DNA of 64,000 bases. It comes from Salisaeta longa DSM 21114 (GTDB lineage: Bacteria > Bacteroidota > Rhodothermia > Rhodothermales > Salinibacteraceae). The position numbers and the translations under genes were made by a program. Shown one piece after another: positions 43,809 through 53,310 of this stretch; the stretch's first letter is position 1, and every line of letters starts with the position of its first letter. The notes under the pieces are model-generated. The model saw nothing but the letters and a program-made list of their open reading frames with translations, was not told the origin of the DNA and searched no databases. Location of the stretch: assembly GCF_000419585.1 (NCBI RefSeq), contig NZ_ATTH01000001.1, positions 1,758,005 to 1,822,004 of the forward strand, written 5' to 3'.

Positions 43809-44160
43809 TTTCGATTGGCGTGCCCCACATCTGGGCCGTCATGACGTTGCGAGGCACCGCCCGAAAGCGCACCGTAAGTCCATCCTGCCGGAACGCTTCA
43901 TCCAGGGCCACCGGCTGGTAGCGCACGCTGTCTTGCGTCACCAAACCGTAGAAGCCGCCCTCCAGGTCGATGTAGCGCACCGTAGCGGTTGCGCTGATGG
44001 CATCTTCGGGAGCGGGCAGGGTGTCGTTGGCACCGTCGTTGGCCACAGGCACGTTGGAGTCGTCAACAGAAGATCCTACGGTATCATCCACGGGTTCCCG
44101 TGCAGCGCCGCACGCGGCGATCAGGCAGGCAACACAACTCAAGACAACGAGGCGACGCAT
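43768..44160 (-). CDS. conserved lipoprotein, unknown
   Basis: 130 residues. Signal peptide and lipobox CLIAAC put the lipidated Cys at about residue 17; an acidic, disordered stretch (about 20-55) leads to a small beta-rich domain: ATVRYIDLEGGFYGLVTQDS and VRFRAVPRNVMTAQMWGTPI. The GGFYGL pattern occurs in small envelope lipoproteins with no named activity. Its start is 27 bp past the mnmA stop, and its 3' end runs into pdxB on the other strand. Confidence 0.7.
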   Translation of the reverse strand: MRRLVVLSCVACLIAACGAAREPVDDTVGSSVDDSNVPVANDGANDTLPAPEDAISATATVRYIDLEGGFYGLVTQDSVRYQPVALDEAFRQDGLTVRFRAVPRNVMTAQMWGTPIEIIEIERLKIDPDP

Positions 44161-44186
44161 GGGCACGTGGGGCGTTGGGGGATGGA

Positions 44187-45338
<1,152 letters not shown>

Positions 45339-45559
45339 GACGTTCCTATATTCTGCGTTGTCTTGTTGATAGGATCATACGTATGCCACAAGCCGTCAGG
45401 CGTTGCACCCGCCGCGCGCGCTTCGTACAGAATCCGTTCACGAGGCCGCAGGGCGTCATTTTATTGCCCGGCACGCCGGGGCCCGCGGCTGTTTGGAACG
45501 ACCATGCCCGGCTAGAGGTGCCTGCTATCGTTCGGTTGTCACACAGGCTCACGTGTATC

Positions 45560-45979
45560 GTGTACACCCACACCTATCGTCACCGCGTACGGTACCGCGA
45601 ATGCGACCCCATGGGCGTCGTGTACCACACGCACTACCTCGATTATTTTGAGATGGCCCGCACCGAGGCCCTCCGCGCCGCCGGGGTGGCGTACCGCACG
45701 CTCGAAGAAAACGGCATCATCATGCCGGTGGTTGAGGCATCCGTCGACTACAAACAGCCTGCGCAGTACGACGACCTGCTGGCGGTGGAGGCGATCTTCG
45801 AAGCGCTGCCCACCGTGCGCGTGCCGATTCGGTATCGCGTGCGCCGCGCCGAGGCACCGGAGGTGCTGGTTACCGGCCGCACCACGCTGTGCTTTATGGA
45901 TGCCGCGCGCCGTCGCCCCGTGCGCATCCCTCCGATGGTGCACGCGGCGTTTGCCCCGCACTTTGAATCCACGTCCTGA
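45560..45979 (+). CDS. YbgC-type acyl-CoA thioesterase
   Basis: Hot-dog fold thioesterase. The 139 residues open YTHTYRHRVRYRECDPMGVV with the catalytic Asp of the 4-hydroxybenzoyl-CoA thioesterase family (RECDPMGVVYHTHYLDYFEM), followed by VVEASVDYKQPAQYDDLLAV. The frame is open upstream to 45383 but that part has no similarity; a GTG at 45560 gives the standard length of this family. Short acyl-CoA or acyl-ACP hydrolysis is likely; YbgC of proteobacteria sits with tol-pal, which is not seen here. nadC follows after 26 bp. Confidence 0.85.
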   Translation: MYTHTYRHRVRYRECDPMGVVYHTHYLDYFEMARTEALRAAGVAYRTLEENGIIMPVVEASVDYKQPAQYDDLLAVEAIFEALPTVRVPIRYRVRRAEAPEVLVTGRTTLCFMDAARRRPVRIPPMVHAAFAPHFESTS

Positions 45980-46005
45980 CACGCATCCCTTCCCCTCGCT
46001 GCCTC

Positions 46006-46884
46006 ATGCTTCCTCCGTACCTTACCGACGCCTCCATCGATGCCCTCGTCAGCCGTGCCCTCGAAGAAGATGTGGGCCCCGGCGACGTCACCACGCAGGC
46101 GACCGTGCCCCAAGGGCGCACCGCGGCCGCTACCCTTACCGCAAAAGAAGCGGGCTGCGTGGCCGGACTCCACGTCGCCGCCCGCGTGTTTTCAACCGTT
46201 GACCCCGCGGCCCGCTTCACGCCACAGGTTGCCGACGGCGCCCGCGTGGCGGCGGGCACCGTTGTGGCCGGGGTGCACGGGCCGGCGCGGGCGCTGCTTA
46301 CCGCCGAGCGGCTCGCGCTGAACATCCTGCAGCGTATGAGCGGCATTGCCACGGCTACGCACCGCATGGTGGAGGCTGTGGGCGCGCATGACGTTGACAT
46401 CCTCGACACCCGCAAAACGGCCCCCGGCCTGCGCACGCTCGATAAGTGGGCGGTGCGCCTGGGCGGCGGCACCAACCACCGCCTGGGCCTCCACGACCTG
46501 ATCTTGATCAAAGATAACCACATCGCGGCGGCGGGTGGCATTGCCGAAGCGCTCGATGCGGCAACGCGTGCCGCCAATGGGCGGGCGATCGAGATTGAGG
46601 TGCGAACCCTCGACGAGCTCGATGCCGTGTGCACGCATGGCGGCGCCCAAATCGTGCTTCTCGATAACATGGCCGTGCGCACCGCGGATGGCTCCGTGGA
46701 CACCACACGCCTGCAAGCGGCGGTAGAGCGCGTGGGGGGCCGAATGCGCACCGAAGCCTCCGGCAACGTGCGGCTCGATACCGTGCGTGCCATTGCCGCC
46801 ACCGGCGTCGATGCCATCTCTTCCGGAGCCCTCACCCACTCCGTACGCGCGCTCGACCTGTCCATGCACATGGATCTGACGTAA
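46006..46884 (+). CDS. nadC: quinolinate phosphoribosyltransferase
   Basis: Makes nicotinate mononucleotide from quinolinate and PRPP in de novo NAD synthesis. The 292 residues include EDVGPGDVTTQATVP at the N-terminus, NILQRMSGIATATHRMVEAV, the diagnostic DTRKTAPGLRTLDKWAVRLG, NHRLGLHDLILIKDNHIAAA and EVRTLDELDAV, with the C-terminal TGVDAISSGALTHSV. Full length. Twenty-one base pairs separate it from the MFS gene, so they are likely co-transcribed. Confidence 0.96.
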   Translation: MLPPYLTDASIDALVSRALEEDVGPGDVTTQATVPQGRTAAATLTAKEAGCVAGLHVAARVFSTVDPAARFTPQVADGARVAAGTVVAGVHGPARALLTAERLALNILQRMSGIATATHRMVEAVGAHDVDILDTRKTAPGLRTLDKWAVRLGGGTNHRLGLHDLILIKDNHIAAAGGIAEALDAATRAANGRAIEIEVRTLDELDAVCTHGGAQIVLLDNMAVRTADGSVDTTRLQAAVERVGGRMRTEASGNVRLDTVRAIAATGVDAISSGALTHSVRALDLSMHMDLT

Positions 46885-46905
46885 CCATCATCTGCTGCTG
46901 TGCCC

Positions 46906-48147
46906 ATGAATGCAAACGACCGTGCCATCACGGCTCTGGTGGCGCTGGCCCACGGGCTGGTGCATACCTACGAGCTGTCTATCCCCATTTTTATGACGAT
47001 CTGGCTGACCACGTTCGACGTGTCAACCGGCACGCTTGGACTGGCCGTTAGCACCGGGTACGCCCTTTTTGGCCTGGGGGCGTTGCCCGGCGGCATCTGG
47101 ACCGACCGGGTGGGCGCGCGCCCTCTGATTGTTGGGTGTGCGGCGGGCATGGGCGGTGCGTTTTTGCTTCTTAGCGTGGCGCAGTCGCTGTGGACGATCA
47201 GCGGGGCGCTTATGCTGTGGGGCGCAGCGGCTAGCGTTTACCATCCGGCTGGGCTGTCGCTTGTCAGTACGGGAGCGCAGCAACGCGGCCATGTGCTTGC
47301 GCTGCACGGCATGGCCGGAAATGCGGGCATCGCGCTGGGCCCCCTTGCGGCCACCGTACTCCTCCTTTTTATGGACTGGCGCTGGGTGGCGGTGGCATTG
47401 GCGCTCCCTGCATTTGCGGCCGCCTTCTATGCCTGGAATGCCTCGTTCGATGCGCATGCGGCCGAGACGCGCGTGCCGTCGCGTGCAGCCAGCACAAAAG
47501 GATCGTCGTGGGCCGCGTTGTGGCAGTCGTCGCGTACGCTACTGGCCACGTCGTTTGCTGCGGTATTCGCCATCGTCATGTGCTCCGGGCTTTTTTACCG
47601 CGGCGCCCTTACATTTCTTCCGGATATGCTGGAGCAACTTGTCACCTTCCGGTTGCCGCTGAACCTGGAAGCCGGCCGCTACATCTACGCTGGGCTGCTC
47701 ATTGTGGGCATGGCCGGACAGTATGCGGGCGGGCGTCTGACCGATCGCTTTCGCACCGAGCCGGCGATTGCCGTGGCCCTGGGGCTCCTTGCCGTCGTTG
47801 GCGCGGTGTTCTACCCCGTGGCGCAGTTGAGCACCGTGGCGCTGATTGGCATGAGCGCCCTGCTGGGCTTTTTGCTCTTTCTGGTGCAGCCGTTGTATCA
47901 GGCCACCGTTGCCGAGCACACGCCCACACCGCTGCGCGGGCTGTCGTATGGCTTCACGTACCTTGGCGTCTTTGGCGTGGGCGCGCTGGGCGCAGCGCTC
48001 ACCGGCTGGCTCCTGGCACGCTACACCCCGGTCGTAATGTTTGGCGTCTTGGCACTCATTGCCCTGATCGGCAGTGCCATCGCAGCCGGCCTCGCCCTCT
48101 TCCCCAAAGAAAAAGCTGCCGCGCCCTCAACGGACCCGGCAGCTTGA
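46906..48147 (+). CDS. MFS transporter, FSR-like
   Basis: 413 residues with about 12 membrane helices. The loop between helices 2 and 3 reads GGIWTDRVGARPLIVG, the usual MFS motif A. The patterns AASVYHPAGLSLVS and LALHGMAGNAGIALGPLAAT resemble the fosmidomycin-resistance (FSR) subgroup of drug exporters. Substrate unknown. The start at 46906 (MNANDR) is chosen over a GTG six bases upstream. Its last codons contain the terminator of the opposite gene. Confidence 0.85.
   Translation: MNANDRAITALVALAHGLVHTYELSIPIFMTIWLTTFDVSTGTLGLAVSTGYALFGLGALPGGIWTDRVGARPLIVGCAAGMGGAFLLLSVAQSLWTISGALMLWGAAASVYHPAGLSLVSTGAQQRGHVLALHGMAGNAGIALGPLAATVLLLFMDWRWVAVALALPAFAAAFYAWNASFDAHAAETRVPSRAASTKGSSWAALWQSSRTLLATSFAAVFAIVMCSGLFYRGALTFLPDMLEQLVTFRLPLNLEAGRYIYAGLLIVGMAGQYAGGRLTDRFRTEPAIAVALGLLAVVGAVFYPVAQLSTVALIGMSALLGFLLFLVQPLYQATVAEHTPTPLRGLSYGFTYLGVFGVGALGAALTGWLLARYTPVVMFGVLALIALIGSAIAAGLALFPKEKAAAPSTDPAA
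48107..48145 (-). terminator. minus-strand terminator embedded in the MFS gene 3' end
   Basis: On the minus strand, a 9-bp stem AAGCTGCCG/CGGCAGCTT with a 15-nt loop is followed by TTTCTTTGG. It lies inside the last 12 codons of the MFS gene and ends the convergent gene at 48170. Confidence 0.7.
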
Positions 48148-48169
48148 TGCGAGAACCACTTGTCACCTG

Positions 48170-48709
48170 CTACTGATCGGTGCTGGCCGTCTGCGGCGGG
48201 CCGCTGGGCGGCACCTTGCCCAAAATGATTCGCATGTCTTTGCGATCATAATGCGGCAACTCCAAAACGGCCGGACCAATTTCTGCAATCACCGACTCTG
48301 CTGTTGCAATCTGCTCGTAGATGGAGCGTGAAAAGTAGGCCGTCACTACTTCCAAAACGGTGTCTCCCACGTTGCGCACCTTCGTCTTGATGCGCAGCGG
48401 CTGAAGCGTCCGTCCATTGACCTTCAATGTCATGTTGCCAACGTTCGCCATGCCCGTTTCCTTATCGGCAAAGCCATAAAACGCCGTACCCCAGGTGTGC
48501 AGTCCGTCTTTCGGGTTGTATGTGTAGATCGCCTGGAAACCGGCGTCGTTGCCCGGGTACGTGTCGATGGTTATATCGCGCATCGCCGTACTTTCGATCG
48601 TCTGAACGCCCGTGATGGCACTCGTGCTCGACTCAACCTTCTGAGCCCGCACCGGCGTAAAAGCGGTTCCAAGGAGCAAGAATAGAGTTGCTACTGTCGC
48701 TATGCGCAT
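48170..48709 (-). CDS. exported protein, unknown
   Basis: 179 residues. The signal peptide MRIATVATLFLLLGTAFTPV is cleaved near VRAQ. The mature part is beta-rich: TYPGNDAGFQAIYTYNPKDG, GLHTWGTAFYGFADKETGMA and a C-terminal alpha stretch ISESV-like RSIYEQIATAESVIAEIG. I recognise no family. A well-placed terminator on the same strand follows, so it is expressed monocistronically. Confidence 0.6.
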   Translation of the reverse strand: MRIATVATLFLLLGTAFTPVRAQKVESSTSAITGVQTIESTAMRDITIDTYPGNDAGFQAIYTYNPKDGLHTWGTAFYGFADKETGMANVGNMTLKVNGRTLQPLRIKTKVRNVGDTVLEVVTAYFSRSIYEQIATAESVIAEIGPAVLELPHYDRKDMRIILGKVPPSGPPQTASTDQ

Positions 48710-49019
48710 GGTCCAATGGAAGTTTTGTGGCGAAGCCGCTACGTATCGTCTTTCACACTACAAAGTACGTGCCTAAAACTTGACGAGACCTCTATACGGC
48801 GAACCCTTGTGTGGTCTCGTCGCGGACGCTTGTCGTGCACGGTTTACTTTGTGAAAAACAATTCAATGTGTTAACGATGATTACGGCGCTTTGATCCGAA
48901 GGCGCATATCACAAGCCAGAAAGAAGCGCAACGATGCTGTTCTGCACCGAACGCGCCCTGTCTTCTATGATTCAACAGTTTGAATTAGCGCTTTTTGTAC
49001 GCATCGTTTCGCCCGTGTC
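48710..49019. other. intergenic region between divergent small genes
   Basis: 310 bp. AT-rich around 48845-48880 (TTTGTGAAAAACAATTCAATGTG) and 48970-49000 (TTTGAATTAGCGCTTTTTG), suitable for promoters of both neighbours. No RNA gene recognised. Confidence 0.5.
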
Positions 49020-49352
49020 ATGACAATTCATCCTGCCGTCCAGAACTTCTTCGACGAGGCGGCCCTCAGTCGCGAAGCGGTCGCCTGCTTCGCGAAAGCA
49101 GCAGCCCAGCAAATCATTGACGAGAGCCAATCGACGGCGCAACCGCTGAGAGGGTTGGTGTACGATGTATCGACCGGCTTTTACGACGACGGCACCCCGC
49201 AATGCTCCATACGCCCCGATGCCTCGGATCCTACGGCGCTGGTCTTTGAGGGGCAGTTTCGGGTAAACGATAGCGAAGACGTGGTGGCGCGTCGCAAAGT
49301 ATTCTCTGAAGCCAAAGCGCTCGACATGGCCCAGCCGTCGTTGGATGCGTAG
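49020..49352 (+). CDS. hypothetical cytoplasmic protein
   Basis: 110 residues, acidic, without membrane segments or signal. Sequence such as FFDEAALSREAVACFAKAAA and GLVYDVSTGFYDDGTPQCSI looks like a folded small protein; no family recognised. It ends 4 bp before the convergent methyltransferase stop, and follows a 310-bp promoter-like region. Confidence 0.55.
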   Translation: MTIHPAVQNFFDEAALSREAVACFAKAAAQQIIDESQSTAQPLRGLVYDVSTGFYDDGTPQCSIRPDASDPTALVFEGQFRVNDSEDVVARRKVFSEAKALDMAQPSLDA

Positions 49353-49356
49353 CCGC

Positions 49357-50181
49357 TCAGTTTTTGGGCTTCTGCGCGATTACGATTACGCCTGTGCCTG
49401 TCTCGTTTTCGTGCGCCACGTCGCGGGCGTTGAGCCACAGCCCTATCGGCAGGGCCACGATGTAGTAGAGCGGCAACACAACGAGCGACGCCCATGTGGC
49501 CCCAAGCCACTGCATGGGCCGTTTAATCAGCCAGCGCCAGGCCGTTGCGCCGTACGGGCCGTACGTGTACCGGCTCACCACCGGCGCTAACCCTGCGGCG
49601 CGGAGCTTATCTTCGAGCGCTTCGAGGTTGTACCCGTCGCGCACATGCTCCCCGATAAAGCTCTCGTCATTTTCCGATTGCACATCGGAGCCGCCCTGAT
49701 CGGAGGGCGTGTTGATGATGACGTGCCCGCCGGGCCGTAGCACGCGCGCAAAGTGACCAAACACGGCGCGGTCATCGGCGATGTGCTCCATCACATCCAC
49801 CGACATAATCAGGTCGTACGGCCCTTCTGCCTGCAGATCGGTCAGGTCATCGTGCCGAAAGTCAATCTGCGGCCCCACCGGGGTTTTCTCGACAAAGGCC
49901 CGGGCGCGCTGCAGGTAGATGTCTTTGACGTCCACCGCATCAACGTGCGCATTGGGGAAGTTTTTCGCCACGAAGTAGGCATACTGTCCGAAGCCCGTGC
50001 CTGCATCCAGCACGCGCACAGGTTCGGTTACCGGATAGCGCTGCAACAGGCGACGCACATCGCGGCGCACGTACCACGCACGCAGGAAAAGCATGTTGAG
50101 CACCCCGTAGAAGAGGCGTTGCAACAGCGGGTGCCGCGCCACAAAGCGCCCCATGCGATCTTTAATCGGATCGTAATCCAT
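49357..50181 (-). CDS. class I SAM-dependent methyltransferase
   Basis: 274 residues. Motif I VRVLDAGTGFGQYAYFVAKN (about 52), acidic motif II end VDAVDVKDIY, motif IV DLIMSVDVMEHIADDRA and post-motif LRPGGHVIINTPSDQGG show an intact SAM pocket. A C-terminal hydrophobic segment (ASLVVLPLYYIVALPIGLWL) is consistent with membrane association and a lipid or quinone-like substrate. The frame extends N-terminally into the MFS gene; the ATG at 50181 is chosen because the SAM fold begins shortly after and it avoids a 330-bp overlap. Confidence 0.85.
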   Translation of the reverse strand: MDYDPIKDRMGRFVARHPLLQRLFYGVLNMLFLRAWYVRRDVRRLLQRYPVTEPVRVLDAGTGFGQYAYFVAKNFPNAHVDAVDVKDIYLQRARAFVEKTPVGPQIDFRHDDLTDLQAEGPYDLIMSVDVMEHIADDRAVFGHFARVLRPGGHVIINTPSDQGGSDVQSENDESFIGEHVRDGYNLEALEDKLRAAGLAPVVSRYTYGPYGATAWRWLIKRPMQWLGATWASLVVLPLYYIVALPIGLWLNARDVAHENETGTGVIVIAQKPKN

Positions 50182-50243
50182 ACCGGCAAAACTGTTGAGG
50201 GAAACCGCGCGCTGCCTCCACGCAGACCGTTGGGCAATGGTCC

Positions 50244-51410
50244 CTACGACACGATGAGAAATTGAACGAGGCCCGCGAGGAGCCCCGCCCCGAGGGCCGC
50301 CGCCCCAAACACGGCCGGGGCCCCGCCCCACTGCAGCAGTCCGCCCATCAGCAGCGGCCCAATCGTTTCGCCGATGCGGAGCGCGGTGCTGTTGAGGGCC
50401 AGCGTAACCGCCCGCGACTCGGCGGGCGCCGCGTCTACGAGCAGGTTTTGCAGTGCGGGCTGGTTGATGCCCTGCCCTACCCCAAACAACACCGCACCGC
50501 TCACCACGCCCGCCCACCCAGCGGCGGTGGCCAGTAGCGCAAACGCCAGCGCGTTGCAGCCAAGCGCCGCCACAAGCCAACGCGCCAGCGCACCGTGCGC
50601 TTGCAAGCGGCCAAGCTGCGTGGCCATCGCCGCACTGGCCACCGACGTGAGCGCGAGCACGCCCCCGCTAAGGACCGATGAGGCCGCCAGGTGCCGGCTC
50701 ATCAACACCGGCAGGTATGTGAGGTACGCCCCAAACAGCAGCGTAAACACGCCTGCGCTCACAATCAGCACGTGGAGCACGCGCGGCCGGGCGAGGCCCT
50801 CGCGCACCACGCGCCCGTAAGTTTGCAACGTTTTGTGCTGCGTGGGCGGGTGCGGATCGAGTCCCCACGCGACGCCCGCTGCCACGGGCAGGGCCAGCAC
50901 GGGAAGCGCAAACGGCAGGTACCACGCGAGCGCCGCGAGTGCACCGCCCAGGGCCGGGTACGCCGCCGTAGAGATGCTAAGGGCCGTTGCGTTGTAGCCA
51001 ATGGCCGTCGTGCGACGCGCGCCGTCGTACCGATCGCCAATGATGGTAATGCTCAGCGCAACGAGCGGTGCCGCCGCCGCTCCTTGAACCGCCCGGAGCG
51101 CCACCAGCAGCGGAAAGGAGCGGGCAACGGCGCACGCCGATCCGGCCACCGCAAACACCACCAACGCCGCCACCAGCGCCCGCTTGCGCCCCCACCGGTC
51201 GGCCCACACGCCCACCAGCGGTGCCGAGGCAATGCCCGGCAGTGCGTAGGCCGTCACCAGCCAGCCCGCCACCACTTCGCTGATGCCAAGCGCTTGCATC
51301 ATCGCCGGAAACGCCGGCGTGATGCTCGACACGTTGCCCACCGCCACCGTTGTTACGGCAAACAGCAGCAGCAACCGGCGGTCGCGCAACAACGCAGCAG
51401 CGGATTTCAT
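50244..51410 (-). CDS. MFS transporter, DHA1-like
   Basis: 388 residues, about 12 membrane helices. Motif A-like loop APLVGVWADRWGRKRALVAA lies between helices 2 and 3, typical of drug:H+ antiporters and arabinose-efflux permeases. No substrate can be named. It is followed on the same strand after 62 bp by the methyltransferase, with which it may form an operon. Confidence 0.85.
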   Translation of the reverse strand: MKSAAALLRDRRLLLLFAVTTVAVGNVSSITPAFPAMMQALGISEVVAGWLVTAYALPGIASAPLVGVWADRWGRKRALVAALVVFAVAGSACAVARSFPLLVALRAVQGAAAAPLVALSITIIGDRYDGARRTTAIGYNATALSISTAAYPALGGALAALAWYLPFALPVLALPVAAGVAWGLDPHPPTQHKTLQTYGRVVREGLARPRVLHVLIVSAGVFTLLFGAYLTYLPVLMSRHLAASSVLSGGVLALTSVASAAMATQLGRLQAHGALARWLVAALGCNALAFALLATAAGWAGVVSGAVLFGVGQGINQPALQNLLVDAAPAESRAVTLALNSTALRIGETIGPLLMGGLLQWGGAPAVFGAAALGAGLLAGLVQFLIVS

Positions 51411-51567
51411 CGGACGGCGGAACGCATGAACGGCTTACGCACGTCGGCTCCAAACCAACAGGCACATCCAGCGGTCCGGTGCCGGCCGCAACAATGCTGC
51501 GACGCCTTCAGGAGCTGATGCGATGCCCCACGCTCCTCGCCTGCCCACGAGCATTTCTGCCGCCCGA

Positions 51568-51951
51568 TCAGGTATGCACCGCCTCCACCGGCTCCAGCCG
51601 ATCCACCTCCTCGTCCGTAAACAGCCGCGAGCGGATCACAAATCGTACGCCCATCGGAATTTCCAGCGAGAAGCTTGCGCCACGGCCTTCTTTCACATCC
51701 AGCGTGAGCTGCATGTGCTTCCAATAGGCAAACTGATCGCGCGCCATGTAAAACGGACACCCGTACACCTCGCCCAGCTTTACGTCGCTGTCGCCCAGCC
51801 GAAAGTCGCCCTGCTCAAAGCACATGGGCGACGAGCCGTCGCAACAGCCGCCGCTTTGGTGAAACATCAGGGGGCCGTGGCGCTCGCGCACTTGATCGAT
51901 GACGGCCTTTGCGTCGTCGGTTACAATAACTCGGGGCACGGGAGTCTCCAT
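51568..51951 (-). CDS. DUF779 protein
   Basis: 127 residues. Cys-rich motif QSGGCCDGSSPMCF (about 30-43), GCPFYMARDQFAYWKHMQLT and LDVKEGRGASFSLEIPMGVR are hallmarks of the DUF779 family. In many bacteria DUF779 accompanies acetaldehyde or aldehyde dehydrogenases, and here it lies 61 bp after adhP and near ald. The Cys cluster could bind metal or carry redox chemistry, but no function is established. The ATG at 51951 begins the conserved part; a longer frame exists. Confidence 0.85.
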   Translation of the reverse strand: METPVPRVIVTDDAKAVIDQVRERHGPLMFHQSGGCCDGSSPMCFEQGDFRLGDSDVKLGEVYGCPFYMARDQFAYWKHMQLTLDVKEGRGASFSLEIPMGVRFVIRSRLFTDEEVDRLEPVEAVHT

Positions 51952-52012
51952 GGTGGCGTCGGTCGGTTTGGTTGAGAAAGCGAATGTCAAGCGGTGAGCG
52001 GCTGGGGAGATG

Positions 52013-53053
52013 CTACGCTGCACCGTTTGTCATGTCGAGCACGACGCGTCCCGTGATGTCGCCGTGGCGCATGCGGTCAAACACATCGTTGATATCATCC
52101 AGTGGAGCGGTGGATTCGACATGGGCCTGCACGAGGCCGTCGGCCGCGAAGTTAATGGACTCCTGCAAGTCGTTGCGCGTGCCCACGATGGATCCGCGGA
52201 TCGTGACGCCGTTCAAAACGGTGTCGAAGATCGGAAGCGGGAAGTCGCCCGGCGGGAGGCCGTTGAGAACGAGCGTGGCCCCTCGACGCAGCGTGTCGAG
52301 CGCCTGCCGGAATGCGGGCGTCGAGACGGCTGTTACGAGAGCGCCGTGGACACCGCCAATCTCATCCTGCACGACGGTGCCCGGATCTTGGGTTTTCGCA
52401 TTGATCGTGAGGTCGGCGCCCAGTTCCTCCGCAAGCTTCAGCTTCTCGTCCGCAATATCCACAGCGACGACGCGCATGCCCATTGCCCGGGCGTACTGCA
52501 CGGCAAGATGGCCGAGCCCGCCGATACCAGAAATGAGCACCCAGTGACCGGGCTGCACCTCAGTCACCTTCAGGCCCTTGTATGTGGTGACCCCAGCACA
52601 CAAAATCGGCGCGAGTGAGACAAAGTCAGGATCGTCGGGCAGAACGCCAACGTACTCGGGATCGGCCACGACATAGTCTGCGTAGCCGCCATCTACGCTG
52701 TAGCCAGCGTTTTCTTGTTGGTGGCACAGTGTTTCCCAGCCACCGCGGCAGTGCTCGCACACGCCGCATGCGGTGTACAACCAAGGGACGCCTACGGCAT
52801 CGCCTTCTTTAACGACTGTCACGTTGCGGCCCACACCGGCTACGTAGCCCACGCCCTCGTGGCCAGGGATTAACGGCAGTTTTGGCTTCACGGGCCAGTC
52901 GCCATCTGCAGCATGTAGATCTGTGTGGCAAACGCCACTAGCCTGCACGTTTACGAGGATCTCATCGGGGCCGGGTTCGGGAGTGGGGTGGTCTTCAATC
53001 GAAAGCGGTTTGCCGAATTCATGAACAACCGCAGCTTTCATCTTCTTTGACAT
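52013..53053 (-). CDS. adhP: zinc-dependent alcohol dehydrogenase
   Basis: NAD-dependent oxidation of primary alcohols to aldehydes. The 346 residues show catalytic-zinc ligands Cys in [15 protein letters not shown], His-Glu in [10 protein letters not shown] and Cys in [15 protein letters not shown]. The structural zinc set [17 protein letters not shown] and the NAD-binding [17 protein letters not shown] are present. It is of the AdhP/bacterial ethanol class by the ILCAG and GDWP motifs. Together with the ald gene it gives alcohol to acid conversion. Confidence 0.93.
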   Translation of the reverse strand: MSKKMKAAVVHEFGKPLSIEDHPTPEPGPDEILVNVQASGVCHTDLHAADGDWPVKPKLPLIPGHEGVGYVAGVGRNVTVVKEGDAVGVPWLYTACGVCEHCRGGWETLCHQQENAGYSVDGGYADYVVADPEYVGVLPDDPDFVSLAPILCAGVTTYKGLKVTEVQPGHWVLISGIGGLGHLAVQYARAMGMRVVAVDIADEKLKLAEELGADLTINAKTQDPGTVVQDEIGGVHGALVTAVSTPAFRQALDTLRRGATLVLNGLPPGDFPLPIFDTVLNGVTIRGSIVGTRNDLQESINFAADGLVQAHVESTAPLDDINDVFDRMRHGDITGRVVLDMTNGAA

Positions 53054-53111
53054 TGGAACAAGGTCAATCGGGGAAAGAGGTTGTGAAGCAATGAATTATA
53101 GAAACGGCCTC

Positions 53112-53139
53112 GGCACCAGCACGAGGTCGCACTGGTGCC
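53112..53139. other. hairpin in the ald-adhP spacer
   Basis: Perfect 8-bp stem GGCACCAG/CTGGTGCC, 12-nt loop, without T-run. Lies between ald and adhP; possibly an mRNA stabiliser or an operator. Confidence 0.45.
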
Positions 53140-53169
53140 AGGTATGCCGTATCTATCTTCTATCGATGG

Positions 53170-53198
53170 GAAGACCGATCCGCGAAAGATCCGTCTTC
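53170..53198. other. second hairpin in the ald-adhP spacer
   Basis: 11-bp stem GAAGACCGATC/GATCCGTCTTC with one internal mismatch and a 7-nt loop. No T-tract of length follows on either strand. Confidence 0.45.
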
Positions 53199-53210
53199 AA
53201 CATTGGCCTA

Positions 53211-53289
53211 TCATCCTGAGCGCGGCGCGAAATCTCCGCTGAAGCAATAGGCTGGAAGGCGCAAGACCGCCGTACCGAGCTCAGGATGA
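53211..53289. repeat. REP-like inverted repeat
   Basis: Eleven-base arms TCATCCTGAGC (53211-53221) and GCTCAGGATGA (53279-53289) flank 57 bp containing AAATCTCC. It resembles a dispersed intergenic repeat family (CATCCTGAG type) seen in many bacteria. Same style of element as the larger array at 27.7 kb but a different sequence. Confidence 0.6.
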
Positions 53290-53310
53290 ACCGCCATAAC
53301 GCTTTGAGGT

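Noticed and set aside
45383-45559. 59-residue N-terminal extension of the thioesterase
   Set aside because: No family counterpart; a GTG at 45560 gives the standard length.
49357-50580. 407-residue version of the methyltransferase overlapping the MFS gene
   Set aside because: The first 130 residues are Arg/Gly-rich shadow sequence overlapping the MFS gene on the same strand; the SAM fold starts after the ATG at 50181.
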